64,000 bases of DNA from DASVEE01 sp036399695 (GCA_036399695.1 DASWMP010000345.1:1-64000), one strand, 5' to 3'. Positions 17,837 to 26,722 are shown, counted from the first letter of the stretch. Translations and numbers: made by a program. The notes: generated by a model not told the origin, from the letters alone.

Positions 17837-17866
17837 GAAAGCGCCGCTCTTGCGAGCGGCGCTTTC
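17837..17866. terminator. Perfect 13-bp stem-loop terminator
   Basis: GAAAGCGCCGCTC (17837-17849) pairs perfectly with GAGCGGCGCTTTC (17854-17866) around a TTGC loop. It lies 12 bp after the sulfatase stop on the minus strand and upstream of the gene at 17802. It most likely terminates the sulfatase transcript. Confidence 0.7.
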
Positions 17867-17878
17867 CTTGCTGACCCA

Positions 17879-19615
17879 TTACACGGTCGGGCGGGTGATC
17901 GGGACGCGCGGTGGGGGTGGTTCGATCACGCCTTCGAGCAGCTTCGCGTTGATCGTGGCGCCTTCGCCGTCCTGGCGCAGGGCGCCCTGGTTCGTGACCG
18001 GGGCCAGGCGTTTCGTGGCGCGCTGTTCGGCGAGGATCGCCTCCAGGCGGGGGCGGACGGCGATCGATTCGGCGGTCTCCTGGCCGGGCCAGGCCAGATT
18101 CACCACCTCCAACTGATCCTCGCTGAGCTTGTACTGCTCGTACTGGTCGCGGACGCCGGCGTACTTCGTCTGGATCTGGTTGATGTTGGGGTTCGTGATG
18201 TTCGGGTAGGCGACGACTTCCTGGTCGTAGTGCACGTACTTCCACATGACGCCGTCGATCTCGACGACGATCGCTTCCACCTGGTTGGGGGCATCGACGT
18301 TCCGCCACTGGCGCTGGCCGGTGACCTGGCTGAGGCCCTGGGCCACGTCGTCGATGGTCATGAAGTAGACGGCCTGGCCCGGCTCGAGGTGCGCTTCGCC
18401 GCGGACGACGGGGGCGAGATCGCGGCCGACGAGGCGGCGCGTCTCGCCGTGAGTTTTCACCAGCTCGCGGGCCGTTTCTTCGGCATCGATGCCGGCCAGC
18501 CCGAGGAGCGTGGGGAGGAGGTCGGCGTGGGAGGTGAGGCCGTCGACCGTGCGCGCCGAATCCGTGACCGGCTTGCCGGTGATGATCAGCGGCACGTGGA
18601 TCGTCTCCTCGTACGCCTGGTACCACTTCTGATGCATGCCGCCGTGGGCGCCGAGCATCTCGCCGTGATCGGAGGTGAAGACGACGATCGTGTCATCGGC
18701 GAAGCGGGAACGCATCAGCCGGTCGTAAACCATCGAGACGTGGTTCTCCGCCTCGACCTGCAGGTAGTAATAGAACTGCCGGTAGAGGTCGACCGTCGGC
18801 TGCGGGAAGAACATCTGCCCGTAGGTGTCGACATAGCTCTGCTGCGCGGTGGGCTTCGTCGAGAGGTTCTCGTGCTGCGTGGGCGGCGGCGGGATCGGCG
18901 GGACGTCCGCGTCCGTCGGATAGGGCAGGCCCCACGACTTCCAGATCAGGCCGAAGAAGACGATGTCGTGCGGGTTGACGTACGAGTTGACGAGCAGCCA
19001 CGGCTCCTCCGTCTCTTCGCTGTCGAGCCGGTCGAGCAGGGCCAGCGCTTCGCGGGCGTAGAGGGGGTCGCGCGTCCAGCCGCAGTTCGCCTGGTTGCTG
19101 CCGTGCGGCTCGGGGCCGATCCAGCCGTCGAAGCCGAACTTGTCGAGCCGGTTGGCCTGCTTGTAGAGGTTCGTGTTCTCGACGATGGGCGTGCCGTCCG
19201 CGGTGTTGGAGATCAGCGAGTTGTGCGTCCCGGGGATCTCGATGTCCTCGTGCGAGATGTGCCACTTGCCGCGGTAGTGCGTGCGGTAGCCGGCCGCGCG
19301 GAAGTAATCGCCGAGGGTCGGCACCATGTCGGGATCGAGCCAGTACATCCCGGGGTCGTACGTCGTCTTCCCGATCCCGTCCGTCTGGCTGACGCCATGC
19401 AGCGACGGATACTGGCCGGTGAAGATGGACGTGCGGCTCGGCGCACACGCCGCCGACTGCACGTAGTGCCGCGGAAAATCGACGCCGTTCTTGCGTAAGG
19501 TGGTCTGGGCGCGGAGGTTCCGCTCCATCCAGCCCCGCAGCTCGGGCCCGTCGTAAACGGTGGGATAGCGCAGCTCGTCGACGAGGAAGAGAAGGATGTT
19601 CGGACGTTTTGCCAT
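17879..19615 (-). CDS. Type I (formylglycine) sulfatase/phosphodiesterase-family enzyme
   Basis: The 578-residue alkaline-phosphatase-superfamily hydrolase would cleave sulfate or phosphonate esters. The start KRPNILLFLVDELRYPT gives the first metal ligand D13. The signature CAPSR places C57 as the residue converted to formylglycine. Further metal ligands are in VVFTSDHGEMLGAHGG. The ATG at 19615 begins exactly where family proteins start; the frame extends upstream through a repeat tract that I judge non-coding. It has no signal peptide. No formylglycine-generating enzyme is in this window, so activation must come from elsewhere. The relatively long C-terminal part (KYVHYDQEVVAYPNITNPNI) is not in all sulfatases. 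Confidence 0.85.
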   Translation of the reverse strand: MAKRPNILLFLVDELRYPTVYDGPELRGWMERNLRAQTTLRKNGVDFPRHYVQSAACAPSRTSIFTGQYPSLHGVSQTDGIGKTTYDPGMYWLDPDMVPTLGDYFRAAGYRTHYRGKWHISHEDIEIPGTHNSLISNTADGTPIVENTNLYKQANRLDKFGFDGWIGPEPHGSNQANCGWTRDPLYAREALALLDRLDSEETEEPWLLVNSYVNPHDIVFFGLIWKSWGLPYPTDADVPPIPPPPTQHENLSTKPTAQQSYVDTYGQMFFPQPTVDLYRQFYYYLQVEAENHVSMVYDRLMRSRFADDTIVVFTSDHGEMLGAHGGMHQKWYQAYEETIHVPLIITGKPVTDSARTVDGLTSHADLLPTLLGLAGIDAEETARELVKTHGETRRLVGRDLAPVVRGEAHLEPGQAVYFMTIDDVAQGLSQVTGQRQWRNVDAPNQVEAIVVEIDGVMWKYVHYDQEVVAYPNITNPNINQIQTKYAGVRDQYEQYKLSEDQLEVVNLAWPGQETAESIAVRPRLEAILAEQRATKRLAPVTNQGALRQDGEGATINAKLLEGVIEPPPPRVPITRPTV

Positions 19616-19684
19616 ATGCCTCGGAGAGGCGCGAAACGGACATTTCCCTACCCGTCTTCGGTCGCGGTGCACGAGGAGGGCTCC

Positions 19685-20065
19685 GGGACCGATACGAGAT
19701 CCGTTTCGAGTGATTCGAATGACTCGTTGAGTGATGGGAAGTCGGTTTCGAGTGACCGGAAAGCGGTGCCGAGTGATGCGGGATCGACTCACAGTGATGC
19801 GCATTCGATTCGGCGTGATCCGGAATCGGCTCTGAGCGATCGGAAATCGGTTTCGAGTGTTCGGAAATCGATTTGGAGTGTTCGAGTCTCGTCCTGGAGA
19901 CACTCGAAATCGGTTTTGAGTGTTCGAGTCTGGTCGGGAGGACACCGAAATTCGGTTTTGAGTGATCGATTCTCGGTTTGAGGACACTCGCAACACTAAA
20001 AACCGATTTCGGATCACTCAAAACGATCCAGTCTCGTCGGGAGGACACTGGAGATCGGTTTTTGC
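19685..20065. repeat. 21-bp-period degenerate repeat tract upstream of the sulfatase
   Basis: The tract has many copies of a unit near GAGTGATCGGAAATCGGTTT with a period close to 21 bp. Some are joined into longer units containing GTCTCGTCCTGGAGACACT-like blocks, and part is inverted near 19990-20030. On the plus strand it reads as heptapeptides (SDRKSVS SDRKAVP SDAGSTH). It fills most of the 619-bp gap between the sulfatase start (19615) and the gene end at 20235. There is no ribosome site, and I do not call it a gene. Confidence 0.75.
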
Positions 20066-20168
20066 GTGTTTGTGTCTCGTCTGGAGGCACCGCGCACGTC
20101 CTCAGTCGAGGACAAGAGACTCGCGAAGTCTCGCGCGAAGCCTCGCGGGCCGTCTTCAAACGCGATAA

Positions 20169-20191
20169 AGCGCCGGCAAGCTGCCGGCGCT
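20169..20191 (-). terminator. Hairpin after HsdR-N-like gene
   Basis: AGCGCCGGC and GCCGGCGCT arms (20169-20177 and 20183-20191) form a perfect 9-bp stem. On the minus strand it is followed by TTAT, downstream of the gene ending at 20235. Confidence 0.5.
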
Positions 20192-20234
20192 CCAACGCTC
20201 CGCGTGCACGTCCGACGCTGAGACAGCGGTGCGG

Positions 20235-21068
20235 TTACGTGAGCTCGTCCCGCTTCCGCTCGGTCGCCACGGGAACGACAGGTGATCCGCTGGTATCGGC
20301 AGCGTCATCGGCATCGTCCTTCCCTTTGCGGATTCGCAGCATCTTGCCGGCGGCCTTCGAAACCTTCTTCCGGGCACCGTCGGCCTTGTCGCCTTCGATG
20401 ACCTCGCGCTTGATGACTTCCTTTGAGAGCGCTTCGCGAAGCTCCGGCAGCTCGATCTTGGCGTCCGAGACGCGCCGTAGCTCTCGCCGCACGGTTTCGA
20501 GCACGGCGTCGCTGAGGACGACGGCGGCGAGATAGAACTTGTTCGTCGCCTGCAGGTGATCGTGATAGGCGTACAGCCCCGACTTCAGCATGCTCTCGCG
20601 CGTGAGCAGGAAGAGGCTTTCGAGGTCGGCGGCGTTCTTCGGGTTCAGCGCCAGCAGATCGATATCCAGCACCAGTTCCGCGTCGATCGGCTTGGCAAAG
20701 ATGACGCGGAAGACTCTCCACAGGTTCCCGTTCGTCAGCGCGACCCATTCGACGCCCTGATTGGCGGCATAGTCGACGGCCTGCTTCGCATGACCATCCT
20801 TCAGTTCGAGGCCGATCGCTTTCACCTCGATCAACATCTGGAACTTGCCGTCGATACGCGTGGCGAGGTCGCAATAGGTGCCGCGAATTGCCAGCTCGCG
20901 CGTGACTTCACTGTACTTGTCGTAGCCGTAGATCTCGGCCAGCATGTCCGTCACGATCATCGACGTGTCGGATTCATTGACATCGCGCGACTTGGCCGCC
21001 GCAAGGATCGGGGCGAACCGCTTCAAACCAGACGACAGCCGTTCAGCAACTTTCGCAGGGATGGCCAT
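20235..21068 (-). CDS. HsdR N-terminal-like (PD-(D/E)XK) protein
   Basis: The 277-residue protein has a type I restriction R-subunit N-terminal nuclease-like domain: YCDLATRIDGKFQMLIEVKA gives the D...E-x-K core, followed by HAKQAVDYAANQGVEWVALTNG. After it comes a helical part and a Lys-rich, acidic tail (KADGARKKVSKAAGKMLRIRKG). It has no helicase motor, and no methylase or specificity subunit lies nearby, so it is not a restriction system on its own. Solitary proteins of this type are common and uncharacterised. Nothing precedes it but the inverted repeat at 21230. Confidence 0.7.
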   Translation of the reverse strand: MAIPAKVAERLSSGLKRFAPILAAAKSRDVNESDTSMIVTDMLAEIYGYDKYSEVTRELAIRGTYCDLATRIDGKFQMLIEVKAIGLELKDGHAKQAVDYAANQGVEWVALTNGNLWRVFRVIFAKPIDAELVLDIDLLALNPKNAADLESLFLLTRESMLKSGLYAYHDHLQATNKFYLAAVVLSDAVLETVRRELRRVSDAKIELPELREALSKEVIKREVIEGDKADGARKKVSKAAGKMLRIRKGKDDADDAADTSGSPVVPVATERKRDELT

Positions 21069-21229
21069 ACCTTCTCTCCTATTGGGGTAGTCTACGCCGC
21101 CGGCAGTTGCGTGTCATTACGCTGGAATATCGGCGCCCCGCTGTGCGCCTGTAGAGCGGTCGAACAAGATCAGACACCAGCGCTGCGATATTGTGGCGTC
21201 GCGGGTGAATACGTCTAAATGGCGACGTG

Positions 21230-21387
21230 TAGTTTGGAGTGCGGCAGCGACGCTTCATCAGCTGCCGCTTTCCTATAGCCGCAGCGGAGCTGTGGCGCAA
21301 CGTGGTGCACTGTAAGGAGCGGAAGCTCGACGCTTCCGCTATGTAAAAGCGGCAGCTGATGAAGCGCCGCTGCCGCACTCCAAACTA
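21230..21387. repeat. Long inverted repeat with 42-bp arms
   Basis: The arms 21230-21271 and 21346-21387 are reverse complements with one mismatch in 42. They begin TAGTTTGGAGTGCGGCAGC and end with its complement. A second hairpin GCGGAAGC/GCTTCCGC lies inside. The ends contain the GGAGTGCGG core of the dispersed palindrome family. It occupies the 335-bp gap 21069-21403, in which I see no gene. The form is MITE-like, but no target duplication is obvious. Confidence 0.8.
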
Positions 21388-21403
21388 CGCGCCGGTTTGT
21401 GCT

Positions 21404-21979
21404 TCAGCCGCGATGCAGTTCGTCGAGGGTTTCGGCGAAGAGCTCGAAGAGGAGTTTCAGGCGGTCGACGTCTTTGATGACGCCGACGACGCGGAAGAGC
21501 AGTTCGTCGGTGCCTTGCGGGTGGGTCGTGCTGAACCATCCTTCGTCGTGATGGACGGAGAAGTCGATCTCGGGCTGGCGCTGGATCAGCTCCCGGATCT
21601 CCGCGTCGGCGAAGAGGCGTCGCAGGCGCGCTTCGTCGTTGCCTTTGATGATGAACTCGGTGTCGAACGGCTCGTGGCCTACCGCGACGTCCTGCATCCC
21701 GAACCATTTGGCGATGTCGGAGAAGATGTTCTTGCGATAGACGCGAAAACGGAAGCCGTCCCGGTTCTCGAACGGCGCGCGCATGCGGGTAAAGACGATG
21801 GTCGTCTTGCCCGTCGACACCGCGTAATTGTCGAGCGTGACGAGCCACCCCTCGTGCCGCGCCTCGACGCGGCCGCCTCTGAGGAATCCACCCTCGACAT
21901 ACTGCGCGCCGATCTCGGCGCTCAGTTGGCGCCAGATCTCTTCCTTGCTCGGACCGAAGAGTTTGCGGAAGACGCTCAT
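21404..21979 (-). CDS. Hypothetical cytosolic protein
   Basis: Not recognised. About 191 residues from ATG 21979; an in-frame ATG at 22003 is possible and neither has a strong ribosome site. The start SVFRKLFGPSKEEIWRQLSA is amphipathic. The middle has alternating strands (GWLVTLDNYAVSTGKTTIVF, GFRFRVYRKNIFSDIAKWFG), then DEARLRRLFADAEIRELIQR and a C-terminal helix DRLKLLFELFAETLDELHRG. The pattern resembles DUF3137-like immune or inhibitor proteins only loosely. Confidence 0.55.
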   Translation of the reverse strand: MSVFRKLFGPSKEEIWRQLSAEIGAQYVEGGFLRGGRVEARHEGWLVTLDNYAVSTGKTTIVFTRMRAPFENRDGFRFRVYRKNIFSDIAKWFGMQDVAVGHEPFDTEFIIKGNDEARLRRLFADAEIRELIQRQPEIDFSVHHDEGWFSTTHPQGTDELLFRVVGVIKDVDRLKLLFELFAETLDELHRG

Positions 21980-22081
21980 GGACCAAAACCTATCACGCTC
22001 CATCGGCGGGTCCGCGGCTGAAGTTCAGCGTGCATCGATACGAGGACTGGGGAAAATCGGTTCCGTGACCCTCCCTAATGC

Positions 22082-23086
22082 ATGGCGACGACGAAAGTAC
22101 CGATTTCTGTTCTCGAAGGTAGCCGGAACCGGCGTTCCGGGATGATCGCGGCGTGGATCGGGGCGGGGGCGGTGGTGCTGGCGGGCGGGTTTCCGCTCGT
22201 GCAGTGGCTGGCGGAGCCGAAGCCTCCGGCTGAGGCGGTGGCGGGAGCGAAGGTGCGCATCTCGGGGCGGGTGGCGAATGCGCGCACGGATGTGCCGATC
22301 CGGAAGGCGCAGATCCGGCTGGAAGCGCAAGGGGTGCCGTCGAGCACGGAGTCGGATTCGGAGGGGACCTTCGTGGCCGACCTGCCGGCGGAGTACTCGA
22401 CCGTACGCCTGCGGATCACAGCGCGCGGCTTCACGCCCTACGACCGCCTGCTGCCGCGCGATGTTGCGGACCAGATGCTGCTGGTGAATCTCGAGCCTGA
22501 AGCGGCTGGCCGCGACAGCTCGTCGGTCCGGCCGCGGAACGATGAACAGGACAGCAGACCTTTCGGCGGGCCGTCCGTTTCAGAACCGCGGCCGGCGGCG
22601 AAGGCGTCGCTGGCCGGGATGCTCAACGGGTCGTTGCCGCAGGTCGGCAGCAACAGCGATACGTGGGCCGTGATCGTCTTTGGCGAACAGGAGCGGCGGG
22701 ACGACGTCGACTCGTCCCTGCGCGCGGTCCTGGCGGACAGCGGCCACGAGACCGTCCGGCTGTTCCGGAAAGTCTCGGACGAGCAGCGCCTCGCCGCCGA
22801 CATTCACCGCGGCGCGAGCGACGTGCTGCAGCAACTGCAGAGCGGCCGCTATTGCACGCGCATCCTGGCGGCCCGCTTGTCCGTCGCGCACGTCGGCGTC
22901 ACGGAAGGGATCACGATCGCCCGTGCGAAGCTGAACGTCCATGTGCTCTCGCCGTCCGGCGAGTCGCTGAACAGGTTCGAGCTGTCGGAGAAAGGCGGCG
23001 GTGAGGACGACAGCTCGTCGAAGCGTCATGCCGTCGACGAGCTGCTCGAATCGCTGCCGCGCGAGCTGCCGGGCAAAATCAATTAG
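22082..23086 (+). CDS. Single-TM protein with CarboxypepD_reg-like domain
   Basis: A 334-residue membrane-anchored protein. A transmembrane helix (MIAAWIGAGAVVLAGGFPLV) is followed at about residues 55-125 by a carboxypeptidase-regulatory-like beta sandwich (VRISGRVANARTDVPIRKA, GTFVADLPAEYSTVRLRI). A disordered linker leads to a C-terminal domain of about 150 residues (TWAVIVFGEQERRDDVDSSL, ILAARLSVAHVGVTEGITIA). It is tail to tail with the CsgG-like gene, only 2 bp apart. Function unknown; the C-terminal domain is not recognised. Confidence 0.6.
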   Translation: MATTKVPISVLEGSRNRRSGMIAAWIGAGAVVLAGGFPLVQWLAEPKPPAEAVAGAKVRISGRVANARTDVPIRKAQIRLEAQGVPSSTESDSEGTFVADLPAEYSTVRLRITARGFTPYDRLLPRDVADQMLLVNLEPEAAGRDSSSVRPRNDEQDSRPFGGPSVSEPRPAAKASLAGMLNGSLPQVGSNSDTWAVIVFGEQERRDDVDSSLRAVLADSGHETVRLFRKVSDEQRLAADIHRGASDVLQQLQSGRYCTRILAARLSVAHVGVTEGITIARAKLNVHVLSPSGESLNRFELSEKGGGEDDSSSKRHAVDELLESLPRELPGKIN

Positions 23087-23088
23087 CC

Positions 23089-24300
23089 TCAGAGCTCGGC
23101 GAGGATCTCCCGCCGCTTCTTCTCGTATTCGACGTCGCTGATGAGCTTCTTCTTGTGGAGCTCTTCGAGCCGGCGCAGCCGCTCTTCCGGCGTGAGCTTC
23201 GCGGTCGGCCCTCCGTCTTCTCTCGGTGTGCCGCCGCTCTTCGGCGTGGTGCCGGCCGTGACCTGCGCCGGCTTCTTCTCCGCTTTGCCGGTGGTTGCCG
23301 AACGGACGCGATTGCACTCGGCCATGGCATCGGTGAAGACGCTGCTCTTGTCGAGGCGTGCAGCCTGGCTGAGATTCATCAGCGCCGCGTCGTAGTCGCC
23401 GGCGAGGAACGAGGTCATGCCGCGGTTGTAGTGGGCGCGCGCCAGCGTTACGGGAGGCACGGACGGGGTGCTCTTGCAGGTATCGAGGCTGACCTGCGCC
23501 TCGCGTGCCGCGCCATCGAGATCGCCGTTCTGCATCAGGCGGTACGCAACGTTGAGTGCACAGGCGTTGTCGTCGAAGAAGTGGAACTGCTTCGTCTCGG
23601 TCCAGGGAAAGACGAGGCGATGCACCTGTTCCACGGCGTCGAGAAACAACGCGGTATGCACCTCCTCGGGTGCGGGGTACTGGTCGTACTGCGTGGCGCC
23701 GTTGAGGACCGACATGGCCGCGTCCTTGACGCGCCCGAGCCGCGACTGCCCGACTTCGTCGGCGCTGATCGACGCTTTGGCGTTGATCACGCGCGCCGCG
23801 GAGGTCACGCCGGTCGTGAGGTTCACGATCTGGATCGACGCCTTGAGCGCACCGCGCGTGGTCGGCACCTGGCTGCGCTGGACCCCGATGCCGTTGACGG
23901 CGGCGCGGAACTCGCGCGTATGGTAGGTGCTGCAGTCGTGGACCTTCACGAAGACGAGCGAGCCGGTGCCGATGAGCTTCCCGATCTTCGCGGCCGTCTT
24001 TTCGTTGATGGCGCCGCCGAGGTTCAGCTTGTGCTCGGCCATGATCCGTTTGAAGTTGATCCGATCGATGACGACGGCGCCGCTGGACGCAAAGTCGGCG
24101 ACGAGCGAGTCGGTCAGCAGGTCGGAGCATTCGCCGGTCGGCTCGGCGAACGCCACCTGCTGCAGGGGCGTTTTGACCTGCGCCTCGTGCTTGATCGTGA
24201 CGGTGACCTGGGAGCCGCCGCCCTTCAGTCGCGACCAGGGAGCGCCGGAAGCAGTGGTCAGTGTCGTCATAAAGAACGTGAAAATCAGGAAAATGCGCAT
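23089..24300 (-). CDS. CsgG-like exported protein with TPR and SHOCT domains
   Basis: The 403-residue protein has a signal peptide (MRIFLIFTFFMTTLTTASGA). A CsgG/curli-assembly-like domain follows: CSDLLTDSLVADFASSGAVV, IMAEHKLNLGGAINEKTAAK, then SIQIVNLTTGVTSAARVINA. Next are tetratricopeptide-like helices (ARAHYNRGMTSFLAGDYDAA) and a C-terminal SHOCT motif (LTPEERLRRLEELHKKKLIS). CsgG proteins form outer-membrane secretion pores, but this one lacks an obvious lipobox and no curli subunit is nearby, so it may be a CsgG-fold binding protein. The start at ATG 24300 is fixed by a GAGGGAGG ribosome site. Confidence 0.75.
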   Translation of the reverse strand: MRIFLIFTFFMTTLTTASGAPWSRLKGGGSQVTVTIKHEAQVKTPLQQVAFAEPTGECSDLLTDSLVADFASSGAVVIDRINFKRIMAEHKLNLGGAINEKTAAKIGKLIGTGSLVFVKVHDCSTYHTREFRAAVNGIGVQRSQVPTTRGALKASIQIVNLTTGVTSAARVINAKASISADEVGQSRLGRVKDAAMSVLNGATQYDQYPAPEEVHTALFLDAVEQVHRLVFPWTETKQFHFFDDNACALNVAYRLMQNGDLDGAAREAQVSLDTCKSTPSVPPVTLARAHYNRGMTSFLAGDYDAALMNLSQAARLDKSSVFTDAMAECNRVRSATTGKAEKKPAQVTAGTTPKSGGTPREDGGPTAKLTPEERLRRLEELHKKKLISDVEYEKKRREILAEL

Positions 24301-24387
24301 GCGACCTCCCTCGTCAGTCAAGCTGGCAGCGCAGGACCCGCCGCGCTGCCGCTGTCTGTTGGAGTGCCGCGGAGACGGATTTCCCTC

Positions 24388-25050
24388 TTACGCCGAGCCC
24401 GCTGGCACGCGTTTACCGCCGCCAAACCGCCGGCTCACCAGCCAGAGCACGCCCGTGACGCCGAGCACGCCCGCGAAGATCAGCACCTGGTCACCGGTGC
24501 TGGCGGCGTGCGCTCCGGCCCAGGCGTAGGCGAGCGCGGGCACGATCGACCCGGCCGTGGCGGCGATGGTGGTGCGGCGCCAGCCGAGGGTGGAGCTGCC
24601 GGCGAGGATGGCCACGGTTTCGGCGAGGATGGGGATCGGACGGGTCACGGCCACGGCCACGAGGCCCCAGCGGGCCAGGAGTGCCGAGGCGCGCTCGTGC
24701 TCGATGGGGGTGACGAGGCGGCGGATGGCGGGCGTGCCGGCGCGGCCGAGGGCGAAGCCGGTGAGTGTCGCGGCGACGGAACCGGCCAGGGAGAGGGCGG
24801 CGCCGCCGGCGATGCCGAAGAGGGCGCCATTGACGATCATCACCAGGCTGGCGGGGATGGGGAGGAAGACATCGCCGACGAGCAGCAGAAAGCCGGCGAC
24901 GGCAGCGACGACGCCTCCGTCTTGCTGCAACGGCGCGGGGTTCTCGAGGATGGCGAACCCAGCGGCCGACGCGGCGAAGAACATGAGCAACAGCGCCAGC
25001 GCGATGGCCGCGGCGAGCGTCCACCAGCGCAGCATCCCGGATCCCTGCAT
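24388..25050 (-). CDS. DedA/VTT (SNARE-associated Golgi-like) membrane protein
   Basis: A 220-residue polytopic inner-membrane protein with five or six hydrophobic segments. The VTT core motifs are visible as GDVFLPIPASLVMIVNGALF, GSVAATLTGFALGRAG and the R-P-I-P motif in VAVAVTRPIPILAETVAILA. Known relatives take part in lipid flipping and envelope stability. ATG 25050 is the first start that gives an N-terminal membrane anchor. It is divergent from the DUF3467-trmFO pair with about 60 bp between. Confidence 0.75.
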   Translation of the reverse strand: MQGSGMLRWWTLAAAIALALLLMFFAASAAGFAILENPAPLQQDGGVVAAVAGFLLLVGDVFLPIPASLVMIVNGALFGIAGGAALSLAGSVAATLTGFALGRAGTPAIRRLVTPIEHERASALLARWGLVAVAVTRPIPILAETVAILAGSSTLGWRRTTIAATAGSIVPALAYAWAGAHAASTGDQVLIFAGVLGVTGVLWLVSRRFGGGKRVPAGSA

Positions 25051-25110
25051 GGCGAGATGATACCGGCATCGAGGGAATTCCCTCCGGTCCCCCCGCGTAT
25101 GCGCTTGCTC

Positions 25111-25410
25111 ATGGAACAGCCGCAGCAGCAGACGATCCGCATCACTCTCGACGATACGACCGCGCAGGGCGAATACGTCAACTTCGCGAACATCATTCAC
25201 TCCCCGAGCGAGTTCGTGCTCGACCTCGGCCGCGTGGTGCCGGGCCGCCCGGACGTGAAGATCTACAGCCGCGTGATCATGACGCCGCTGCACGCGAAGC
25301 AGCTCCTCGACGCGCTCGGCCAGAACATCGCCATCTTCGAGCAGAAGCACGGCGAGATCCGCGTCGGCGACGCGGTGCCGTTCTCGAGCGGCAACGAACC
25401 GTCGAACTGA
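25111..25410 (+). CDS. DUF3467 protein
   Basis: 99 residues from ATG 25111 (ATG 25099 also in frame; neither has a clear ribosome site). The body matches DUF3467 well: EYVNFANIIHSPSEFVLDLG, VKIYSRVIMTPLHAKQLLDA, NIAIFEQKHGEI. Small cytosolic protein of unknown role, widespread in bacteria. Its stop overlaps the trmFO start in TGATG, so the two are translationally coupled. Confidence 0.8.
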   Translation: MEQPQQQTIRITLDDTTAQGEYVNFANIIHSPSEFVLDLGRVVPGRPDVKIYSRVIMTPLHAKQLLDALGQNIAIFEQKHGEIRVGDAVPFSSGNEPSN

Positions 25411-26717
25411 TGGCGAAGATCAAGATCGTGGGTGCCGGCCTGGCAGGCTCGGAATGCGCCTTCGCGCTCGCACGGCGCGGCCATAGCGTGACGCTCTGCG
25501 AGATGCGCCCGGTGCGGCAGACGCAGGCGCATCAGACGTCGAACCTCGCGGAGCTGGTCTGCTCGAATTCGTTCCGCTCCTCCGCGCCGACGAACGCCGT
25601 CGGCCTGCTGAAGCAGGAGATGCGGCTGCTGGAGTCGCTGGTGATCCGCTGCGGCGAGGAAGCACGCGTCCCCGCGGGCGACGCCTTCGCCGTGGACCGG
25701 GAACGTTTTTCGGCGGCGATCACGAGCACGATCGCGTCGACGCCGAACATCACGCTGGTCCGCGAGGAAGTGACGTCGCTGGACCGCGGCGATCATGACT
25801 TCCTCGTCGTGGCCACGGGCCCGCTCACGAGCGATCCGCTCTTCGACGCGATCAACGATTTCCTCGGCCGCGACGGCCTCTATTTCTACGATGCGATCGC
25901 ACCGATCGTGGCCGCCGATTCGCTCGACATGTCGAAGCTGTACTGGAAGTCGCGCTACGGCAAAGGCTCAGCCACGGATTACCTGAATGCACCGATGACG
26001 CAGGCGGAGTACGAGGCCTTCGTGGCGGCACTGCTCTCCGCGGAGCTGTTCGCGGCGCACGATTTCGAGCAGGCGGTGCACTTCGAAGGCTGTCTCCCGG
26101 TGGAAGAGATCGCCAGCCGCGGGATCGAGACGCTCCGCTTCGGCCCGATGAAACCGGTGGGCCTGGAGCACCCGGTCACGGGCGAGCGCCCACACGCGGT
26201 GATCCAGCTCCGCAAGGAAGATCTCTCGGACGAGTTCTTCAATCTGGTGGGCTTCCAGACGAAGATGAAGGTCGGCGAGCAGAAGCGGGTGATCGCGATG
26301 ATCCCAGGCCTGGAGAACGCGCAGTTCGCCCGCTTCGGCTCGATGCACCGCAATACGTTCATCAATGGCCCGAAGCACCTCCGCCCGACGTTCCAGGCGA
26401 AGCAGGACGATCGTCTGTTCTTCGCCGGCCAGATCACAGGCGTGGAAGGTTACGTGGAGTCGTCCGCGGTGGGCCTCCTGGTGGCCCGCTATATCGACGA
26501 GCTCTCCCGCAACGCGCCCCCCACCCCGCTCCCCTATCACACAGCCCTCGGCGCCCTCGGCCGCCACGTGAGCGAGTCCTCCCCCGACCGCTATCAGCCC
26601 TCGAACGTGACCTGGGCCCTGATCCAGGACGTAGTCGGCCGCGCCAAAAAGATCGAGAAACGCGAACGCCAGGCCGCCCTCGCCCTGCGCGCGATCTCTG
26701 AGCTGGCCGCGGCGTAG
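25410..26717 (+). CDS. trmFO: TrmFO, folate/FAD-dependent tRNA (uracil-54-C5) methyltransferase
   Basis: This enzyme makes 5-methyluridine at position 54 of the T-loop, using methylenetetrahydrofolate as carbon donor and FADH2 as reductant. The 435-residue length and motifs fit: FAD dinucleotide motif GAGLAGSECAFALARRGHSV, the family-specific QTQAHQTSNLAELVCSNSFR, and the GidA-like second half (EGCLPVEEIASRGIETLRFG, FFAGQITGVEGYVESSAVG). The start overlaps the DUF3467 stop. It replaces the SAM-dependent TrmA. Confidence 0.95.
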   Translation: MAKIKIVGAGLAGSECAFALARRGHSVTLCEMRPVRQTQAHQTSNLAELVCSNSFRSSAPTNAVGLLKQEMRLLESLVIRCGEEARVPAGDAFAVDRERFSAAITSTIASTPNITLVREEVTSLDRGDHDFLVVATGPLTSDPLFDAINDFLGRDGLYFYDAIAPIVAADSLDMSKLYWKSRYGKGSATDYLNAPMTQAEYEAFVAALLSAELFAAHDFEQAVHFEGCLPVEEIASRGIETLRFGPMKPVGLEHPVTGERPHAVIQLRKEDLSDEFFNLVGFQTKMKVGEQKRVIAMIPGLENAQFARFGSMHRNTFINGPKHLRPTFQAKQDDRLFFAGQITGVEGYVESSAVGLLVARYIDELSRNAPPTPLPYHTALGALGRHVSESSPDRYQPSNVTWALIQDVVGRAKKIEKRERQAALALRAISELAAA

Positions 26718-26722
26718 GAGCT

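Noticed and set aside
19616..20017. N-terminal extension of the sulfatase, or a plus-strand heptapeptide gene
   Set aside because: The tract is a degenerate repeat; family proteins start at the MAKRPNILLF position, and no ribosome site precedes either reading.
20235..21068. Type I restriction system
   Set aside because: Only an HsdR-N-like nuclease domain is present; no helicase, methylase or specificity subunit in the neighbourhood.
22580..24130. 516-codon minus-strand open frame
   Set aside because: Overlaps two genes with recognised domains and has an Arg/His-rich shadow composition.
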